Shown here: piece by piece, positions 34,116-37,726 of the stretch
Numbering within the stretch: position 1 is the stretch's first letter
How the letters are laid out: every line of letters begins with the position of its first letter
Assembly (NCBI RefSeq): GCF_029223185.1
Contig: NZ_JARHUG010000027.1
Location: forward strand, 1-37,726
DNA: 37,726 nt
Direction of reading: 5' to 3'
Origin: Aliiglaciecola sp. CAU 1673
GTDB taxonomy: Bacteria; Pseudomonadota; Gammaproteobacteria; Enterobacterales; Alteromonadaceae
The notes under the pieces: generated by a model
Told to the model about the DNA's origin: nothing
What the model saw: the letters and a program-made list of their open reading frames with translations, nothing else
The model's database searches: none
Made by a program: the position numbers and the translations under genes

Positions 34116-34210
34116 TGTAATAAAAGTGAGACAATCAGGCCAGGCTAAAGGAATTTACCGGCTTGTAAAGTAAGGAAAAGCGGCCTGGTAAACATTTTAG
34201 TAACAAAAAT

Positions 34211-34244
34211 GATACATCTTGCTTTGGTTAATTCCGGCGATACA
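34211..34244. promoter_or_regulatory. Pair of GATACA half-sites
   Basis: GATACATCTT occurs at 34211 and again at 34239, 28 bp apart, matching the arm of the dyad at 34098-34115. They lie 36-70 bp upstream of the sigma-54-like promoter, in the usual range for an enhancer-type activator. Weaker evidence than for the full dyad. Confidence 0.45.
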
Positions 34245-34279
34245 TCTTATCTTATTGATATATATGATAAATACTCTTG

Positions 34280-34295
34280 TGGAACGATTCTCGCT
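34280..34295 (+). promoter_or_regulatory. Candidate sigma-54 promoter of methionine gamma-lyase
   Basis: TGGAACG-N4-TCGCT matches the -24/-12 consensus TGGCACG-N4-TTGCW with the invariant GG (34281-34282) and GC (34293-34294) at the required 10-base spacing. The transcript would start near 34306, about 90 bp before the ATG. An AAA+ regulator of the sigma-54 activator class is encoded divergently. Confidence 0.55.
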
Positions 34296-34396
34296 TAGCT
34301 ACCGCAACGAAACGCAGATAGCGCCCCTGGGTCAAAATTCGAACCAAAACGCCCAACGGCCTGTTTGCAAACACAACAAAACAGAGAGCGGGATTG

Positions 34397-35620
34397 ATGA
34401 GCTATAAATTTGAAACCCAAGTGGTGCATGCCGGACGCATTGAAGACAAGCAGTTTGGCTCCCTGGCCACCCCCTTATACCAAACCTCCACCTTTATTTT
34501 TGAAAATGCCCAGCAGGGGGCCAGGCGTTTTGCCGGTGAAGAAGAAGGCTATATCTACACCCGTTTGGGTAATCCCACCACCCGCCAACTGGAAATGAAA
34601 GTGGCCGCGCTGGAAGGGATGGAAGATGCCGCCGCTGCCGCCACCGGTATGGCCGCCATTTCCGCAGCCATAATGGCCAATGTCCAGGCAGGCGATCATA
34701 TTATTGCCTCCCGCGCCTTGTATGGCTGCAGCTATGCTTTTCTGAGCCATATGCTGACCAAGTTTGGTGTGCAAGTGACCTTTGTGGATATGACCAAGCC
34801 GCTGGAAATGGAAGCGGCGGTGCAGGACAACAGCAAGATGGTATTCCTGGAATCCCCTATTAACCCCAATCTGGTGGTGATTGACTTGGCCATGGTCGGC
34901 GAGTTTGCCAAGCGCCACGGTCTGCTGGCGGTTTGCGATAACACTTTCCTGACCCCGGCACTGCAGCGCCCGGTGGAGTTTGGCTTTGATATCGTGGTGC
35001 ACAGCGCCACCAAATACTTAAACGGCCATGGCGATGTGATCGCCGGGATCATCTGCGCCAGCAAGGAAATGATTGAAAACATCAAGCTGACTGCCCTTAA
35101 AGATATCGGCGGTACCATCAGCCCCCACGATGCCTGGTTGATCCTTCGTGGCCTGAAAACCCTGCATATTCGAATGCAGCGTCACTGCGAAAATGCCCAG
35201 AAAGTGGCGGAATTTCTGGCCGAGCATGAGCTGGTGGACAAGGTCTACTATCCGGGCTTAAAGGACCATCAGGGCTATAAATTTATCGGCACCCAGATGC
35301 AGGCCGCCGGTGGCGTGATTGCCTTTGAAATACTCGGCGATGTCAGCGACGGTGCGCGCGTGATTAACAACACCCACCTATTCAAAATTGCGGTCAGCCT
35401 GGGCGATGCCGAGTCCCTGATTCAGCATCCCGCGTCGATGACCCACAGCCCCTATACCGCCGAAGAGCGCGCCAAGGCCGGGATCAGCGACTCACTGATC
35501 CGCATTTCCGTGGGCCTGGAAAACGCCGATGACCTGATTGAGGACCTGAACACCGCCTTGTATAAGGCGATGAATAGCAAGATTAATAAGGCCCAGGAAT
35601 TGTTGTCTGTAGTGGGTTAA
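34397..35620 (+). CDS. megL: Methionine gamma-lyase (PLP-dependent)
   Basis: The protein is 407 aa from the ATG at 34397 (a TTG one codon before it is the only longer start). It belongs to the Cys/Met PLP-dependent family. PLP lysine is Lys206 in HSATKYLNGHGD, and YTRLGNPTTRQLE and VCDNTF are conserved. Cys111 in LYGCSYAFL is the active-site cysteine that distinguishes methionine gamma-lyase from cystathionine lyases and synthases. It cleaves L-methionine to methanethiol, ammonia and 2-oxobutyrate. It is divergent from the TyrR-class regulator, with TyrR-like half-sites and a sigma-54-like promoter between. It ends at an intrinsic terminator. Confidence 0.9.
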   Translation: MSYKFETQVVHAGRIEDKQFGSLATPLYQTSTFIFENAQQGARRFAGEEEGYIYTRLGNPTTRQLEMKVAALEGMEDAAAAATGMAAISAAIMANVQAGDHIIASRALYGCSYAFLSHMLTKFGVQVTFVDMTKPLEMEAAVQDNSKMVFLESPINPNLVVIDLAMVGEFAKRHGLLAVCDNTFLTPALQRPVEFGFDIVVHSATKYLNGHGDVIAGIICASKEMIENIKLTALKDIGGTISPHDAWLILRGLKTLHIRMQRHCENAQKVAEFLAEHELVDKVYYPGLKDHQGYKFIGTQMQAAGGVIAFEILGDVSDGARVINNTHLFKIAVSLGDAESLIQHPASMTHSPYTAEERAKAGISDSLIRISVGLENADDLIEDLNTALYKAMNSKINKAQELLSVVG

Positions 35621-35632
35621 CCAGAAACTGAG

Positions 35633-35658
35633 ACGGGCGCTACGGCGCCCGTTTTTTT
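35633..35658 (+). terminator. Intrinsic terminator of the methionine gamma-lyase gene
   Basis: ACGGGCGC (35633-35640), loop TACG and GCGCCCGT (35645-35652) form an 8-bp stem followed by a run of Ts to about 35658. Confidence 0.88.
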
Positions 35659-35659
35659 G

Positions 35660-36048
35660 TGTGCTGCTGTCCGTTTCTTAGCTAGGCTTCTGCACAATTA
35701 GTTTGGAGTCGTCCGAAGATGCTGAGTAGTGCCACAAGCCGGTATTCCCACACAGACACGCCGTAAATCCCTCCCTGGAGGCTCTGCCGCATCTTTTAAT
35801 GATGGCTTTCCTGCCATCCTTAAAAGTCCTGCTTCGGCATACTTGCCTTCGCGTTCGCAGGCGGAAACGTTGTTTCCTAGATTCCCTGCTCACCCATGTT
35901 GCGGAAGGTCTGCTTAGGGAACACCGGCTTATGTCACCGTCGACATCGCACTGAATTTAAGGAGGGGAAATAGCGTTCCACAGGGACAAACTGGTAAAGC
36001 TGTTTGCCTGTGAACGGAAAGGGCCTCTTAGTGCCAAAAGGAGACCTT
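35660..36048. other. Hairpin-rich region between the chromosome and the cassette
   Basis: This stretch has no credible gene, but several stable hairpins: CTTTTAATGATGGC with GCCATCCTTAAAAG (about 35793-35826), GGAAAC-GTT-GTTTCC (about 35862-35876), CCTCC-CT-GGAGG near 35770, and a long bulged one from CGTTCCACAGG to CCTGTGAACG (about 35972-36014). A 71-codon frame on the minus strand (35678-35893, ending CGNTGLWHYSASSDDSK...) has no clear ribosome binding site; I suspect it is spurious. The region may be a repeat or a non-coding cassette. I cannot name it. Confidence 0.45.
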
Positions 36049-36123
36049 CAGTAACGCCGTGCTCTGCGGAAATTTAGGAGCGCCAGCGAGTAAATTTTCC
36101 GTAGCAGCACCTTGTTATAAGCC
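36049..36123 (-). other. attC: Integron attC recombination site
   Basis: Reading the minus strand, the site begins GGCTTATAAC next to the stop codon of the 309-aa gene and ends GTTACTG. Between them lies an imperfect hairpin: GTGCT with AGCAC, and CGGAAAATTTA with TAAATTTCCG, where one extra A is unpaired. The unpaired base, the AAC...GTT ends and the 75-base length are attC hallmarks. Recombination cuts between G and TT of the GTTACTG end (36054/36055). Confidence 0.8.
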
Positions 36124-37052
36124 TATATTTCAGTATACAAAGCGATTGGGTCAATTATTATTTCGTTGCTTAACCTACCTGAAAACGTAGCCTCAACATT
36201 GCTTAAATGAGAAACAAGATTCATCAGTGCCTCTTTAATACTTTTATAGTCTTCATTTTCTTCTAACTCATCAAGCTTCTCTCGTTGGTGCTGAGTAATT
36301 ATTCCAAACAAAGTAAACTCAACTTCAGTTTTCCTAGAATATTTTCTGATCACTAACTCTTCTGGCTCACGAAGATATGATCGGTTTAAGTTGGCCGAAA
36401 ATATTGACTCAACAAACTCCATTTGAACCTCAAGTTGATCTTGAAAGCCGTAAGTCAAAACTAATGAAAGGTCATCTAGAAAACTTTGATCTTGCTGTAG
36501 ACCCGACTCAGTAGCCAGCTTATTAATATTAGTCATCGATTTCAGTTGAGTTTGAAGCTTGCTCTTTTGATTTCTGTCTTTCGTATTTTGCTTGGCTTTT
36601 TCTAGCTGCTCTCTAACTGCCGATATTTCCTTAAAGTTAGTTATGTGGGCCAGCGCCTTACCGATTCTGTTAAAGTTTTTAAGGGTGTTATTTATTGTGT
36701 TTATATCGTTGAAAGTTGCTTTGGATGTAATTTTTATAAATGACTTATCAGTCCCGACTTGTGAATCTTCGCCTTCATTAGTACTAACAATTCGCACCAT
36801 TTCGTCATCTATGAGTTTTTTCTCAAAAATAGTATACGAGTAATCATTAAGGAATTTCTTCTCGGTATTCCTCTCACTATTTTTTAAGATATCACCTAGA
36901 ACCCTACCACTTCCAACAGGTCCTTTTTGCTCTTCAGACTCACCTTTCTCAGAAGTTGATTCATTTAGAACATACTCAGTAACACCTTCAAATAACTGTG
37001 AAGAAAGGGAATACATTTTTTCTTCGTCAAGATATATAAAATTTTTAATCAT
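36123..37052 (-). CDS. Cassette protein of unknown function, 309 aa
   Basis: The protein has 309 aa, no signal peptide and no membrane helix. It begins MIKNFIYLDEEKMYSLSSQL. A polar, charged stretch (SEKGESEEQKGPVGSGRV) follows. Residues 120-185 are predicted helical or coiled coil (NFKEISAVREQLEKAKQN, KSKLQTQLKS). The C-terminal part holds VEFTLFGIITQHQREKLDEL and alternates strands and helices. I do not recognise the family; it may belong to one of the DUF families starting YLD found near defence genes, but this is not established. The ATG overlaps the stop region of the 42-aa gene. The stop abuts attC. Confidence 0.8.
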   Translation of the reverse strand: MIKNFIYLDEEKMYSLSSQLFEGVTEYVLNESTSEKGESEEQKGPVGSGRVLGDILKNSERNTEKKFLNDYSYTIFEKKLIDDEMVRIVSTNEGEDSQVGTDKSFIKITSKATFNDINTINNTLKNFNRIGKALAHITNFKEISAVREQLEKAKQNTKDRNQKSKLQTQLKSMTNINKLATESGLQQDQSFLDDLSLVLTYGFQDQLEVQMEFVESIFSANLNRSYLREPEELVIRKYSRKTEVEFTLFGIITQHQREKLDELEENEDYKSIKEALMNLVSHLSNVEATFSGRLSNEIIIDPIALYTEI

Positions 37053-37173
37053 TGCGTTTCCTACCTTTGTATTCTTTATAGTATTTATTTCGAGTGCTTA
37101 CTAATGACCATATAGAAACAGCAACACCTGCAAACGCCAATATTACAGTTGTTGAAATAATGAAAGTGGTCAT
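37045..37173 (-). CDS. 42-aa single-helix membrane protein in the cassette
   Basis: This gene is short and easy to miss. From ATG at 37173 it encodes 42 aa: MTTFIISTTVILAFAGVAVS, one hydrophobic helix, then IWSLVSTRNKYYKEYKGRK with a basic tail. The ATG overlaps the TGA of the membrane protein gene (ATGA), with GGGAGG 6 bases upstream. Its own TAA overlaps the ATG of the 309-aa gene by 8 bases. Both overlaps suggest that it is translated and coupled. The topology is N-out, C-in by the positive-inside rule. Function unknown. Confidence 0.72.
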   Translation of the reverse strand: MTTFIISTTVILAFAGVAVSIWSLVSTRNKYYKEYKGRKRND

Positions 37174-37577
37174 GCAACACCTCCCTCACACGTTGATGTC
37201 TTTGAAATCCTATCGTAGACAGAGTAACTAATAAGAAATGAAACGACAGATAAGACCATTGTGCAGATAGTGATTGCGTTAACATCTACAATATTCTCAC
37301 CAATTAATGTCAATGCAAACAAAACACTATAAAAGGCTATAAAAGCTATTGAGATCCCATTTTGAGCTGTTTTCCACTCCTTTTGTATTCCCGAAAAATG
37401 CTCTATCTCATTAATATTGGATATGTGAAGAACCAAGCCAAAAGCCACGAAGTCTGAGGGCGAAAACAAATTAACACTGCCTTCTTTGGTCACAAGCCAA
37501 ACTATCAACCTTGATAATATCGGAATCAATCCCACCAAAACTGTGTAAATCAGCCATTTAATTTTTTTACTACCCAT
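37170..37577 (-). CDS. Cassette membrane protein with about four helices
   Basis: The protein has 135 aa. It begins MGSKKIKWLIYTVLVGLIPI, with a basic N-terminus and hydrophobic segments at about 8-29, 40-52, 73-94 and 99-121. A charged loop (ISNINEIEHFSGIQKEWK) separates the halves. The ATG at 37577 has GGAGGG about 10 bases upstream and is 30 bases from the cassette entry point. The stop overlaps the 42-aa gene by 4 bases. No family is recognised. It could be a channel-like or sensor subunit acting with the downstream soluble protein; this is inference. Confidence 0.75.
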   Translation of the reverse strand: MGSKKIKWLIYTVLVGLIPILSRLIVWLVTKEGSVNLFSPSDFVAFGLVLHISNINEIEHFSGIQKEWKTAQNGISIAFIAFYSVLFALTLIGENIVDVNAITICTMVLSVVSFLISYSVYDRISKTSTCEGGVA

Positions 37578-37597
37578 TATCTACGATACCCTCCAAG

Positions 37598-37607
37598 GGC
37601 TTATAAC
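37598..37607 (-). other. Entry side of the cassette (attC R'-type box)
   Basis: GGCTTATAAC on the plus strand (GTTATAAGCC on the minus strand) is the inverse of the box at 36114-36123. It marks the upstream cassette junction, with the cut at 37606/37607. The attC of the neighbouring cassette appears interrupted by the IS starting a few bases further right. Confidence 0.72.
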
Positions 37608-37611
37608 GAAT

Positions 37612-37726
37612 GATATGGACTCCCCCTTCTTCCGGGGTGTGCCACGCTTTAGCGGTGGCCAACTTAAGAGGAACCGTCCATGTCAGATTTAACTTATTTC
37701 TATGGCATTGATTTAGCCAAACAGGT
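37612..37726 (+). mobile_element. Left end of an IS110/IS1111-type insertion sequence (partial)
   Basis: A non-coding lead with two small hairpins (CCCC...GGGG near 37622-37636 and GCCAC...GTGGC near 37641-37659) precedes the transposase ATG. IS110-type elements carry such structured non-coding ends. The exact boundary is not certain; it lies within about 5-10 bases of the cassette junction. The element continues beyond the window. Confidence 0.6.
37680..37726 (+). CDS. IS110-family transposase (N-terminal fragment, cut by window end)
   Basis: Only 15 codons are visible: MSDLTYFYGIDLAKQ. The GIDLAK segment with its Asp is the first catalytic motif of the DEDD-type transposases of the IS110/IS1111 family. 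AGAGGA precedes the ATG by about 7 bases. It points opposite to the cassette genes. The rest lies outside the window, so an intact gene cannot be confirmed. Confidence 0.68.
   Translation, partial: MSDLTYFYGIDLAKQ

Larger units (their letters stand above)
36055..37606 (-). mobile_element. Integron gene cassette, 1.55 kb, three genes
   Basis: The right end on the minus strand reads G then TTATAAGCC, and the attC at the left begins GGCTTATAAC. In the excised circle the two would pair perfectly over 10 bases, which is what a true cassette requires. The region between is markedly AT-rich compared with the rest of the window. It holds three overlapping genes, all in the orientation expected for a cassette, with the first ATG only 30 bases from the entry point. 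No integrase gene is visible in the window; it may lie beyond the right edge. Confidence 0.78.

Noticed and set aside
35678-35893. A 71-codon minus-strand frame ending in CGNTGLWHYSASS.
   Set aside because: It starts at GTG without a ribosome binding site and runs across stable hairpins; more likely spurious translation of a repeat.
35972-36014. Long bulged hairpin considered as a second attC site.
   Set aside because: The outer ends are CGTTC/GAACG rather than the AAC...GTT boxes at the right spacing, so it does not fit an attC.
1-37726. CRISPR arrays, tRNA and rRNA genes.
   Set aside because: No regularly spaced repeats, no tRNA-like cloverleaf or T-loop signature and no rRNA sequence were seen.

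Overview
The window reads as a chromosomal segment of a marine-type gammaproteobacterium, most likely from the Alteromonadales. This is an inference from gene content: PEP-CTERM proteins, many two-component systems, RND efflux, a TyrR-type regulator beside methionine gamma-lyase, and an integron cassette array edge. Most of it is ordinary, densely coded chromosome. The last 2 kb are AT-rich and clearly foreign.

Layout. 1-7867 is on the minus strand: a PEP-CTERM protein, a lipoprotein and a secreted protein, a hybrid histidine kinase with its NarL/FixJ-type response regulator, and two FMN-split-barrel proteins, one fused to a GAF and a winged-helix-like region. A 23-bp sequence occurs twice in the same orientation upstream of the secreted genes. 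7956-13796 is a tight plus-strand operon: hemerythrin-like protein, c-type cytochrome, secreted unknown, OmpA-like fusion, small secreted protein and a 738-aa exported protein. A second PEP-CTERM gene follows. 14729-16130 holds a sigma-70 promoter, a yybP-ykoY (Mn2+) riboswitch with a terminator-like platform, and a CaCA-family cation exchanger. 16190-23346 is mostly minus strand: NTF2-like proteins, a TetR/hydrolase operon with a tandem operator, a LytS/LytTR pair whose kinase seems to start at a non-AUG codon, and an EreA/ChaN-like protein. An orphan terminator and hairpin at about 21780-21930 suggest a small RNA. 23518-27822 is a two-gene RND pump. 28126-32363 is an envelope-stress block: a REC-PAS protein, then CsbD-like, BON/OsmY-like, a tiny membrane protein, a DUF4398-like lipoprotein and an OmpA-like lipoprotein. 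32563-35620 is a divergent pair of a TyrR-class regulator and methionine gamma-lyase, with a TyrR-box-like dyad and a sigma-54-like promoter.

The most unusual part is 36049-37726. A complete integron gene cassette (about 1.55 kb, minus strand) can be delimited because the inverted repeat halves at its two ends (GGCTTATAAC and GTTATAAGCC) would form a normal attC stem in the excised circle. The cassette carries three genes with overlapping stop and start codons: a four-helix membrane protein, a 42-aa single-helix protein, and a 309-aa soluble protein of unknown function. An IS110/IS1111-type transposase begins a few bases outside the cassette, apparently inside the neighbouring attC. This three-gene cassette is the best candidate for an undescribed system. 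A hairpin-rich 390-bp stretch of unknown nature separates it from the chromosomal methionine gamma-lyase gene.

Limits: no similarity search was possible. Family names come from motifs and remembered family features, and promoters and operators are from inspection only.
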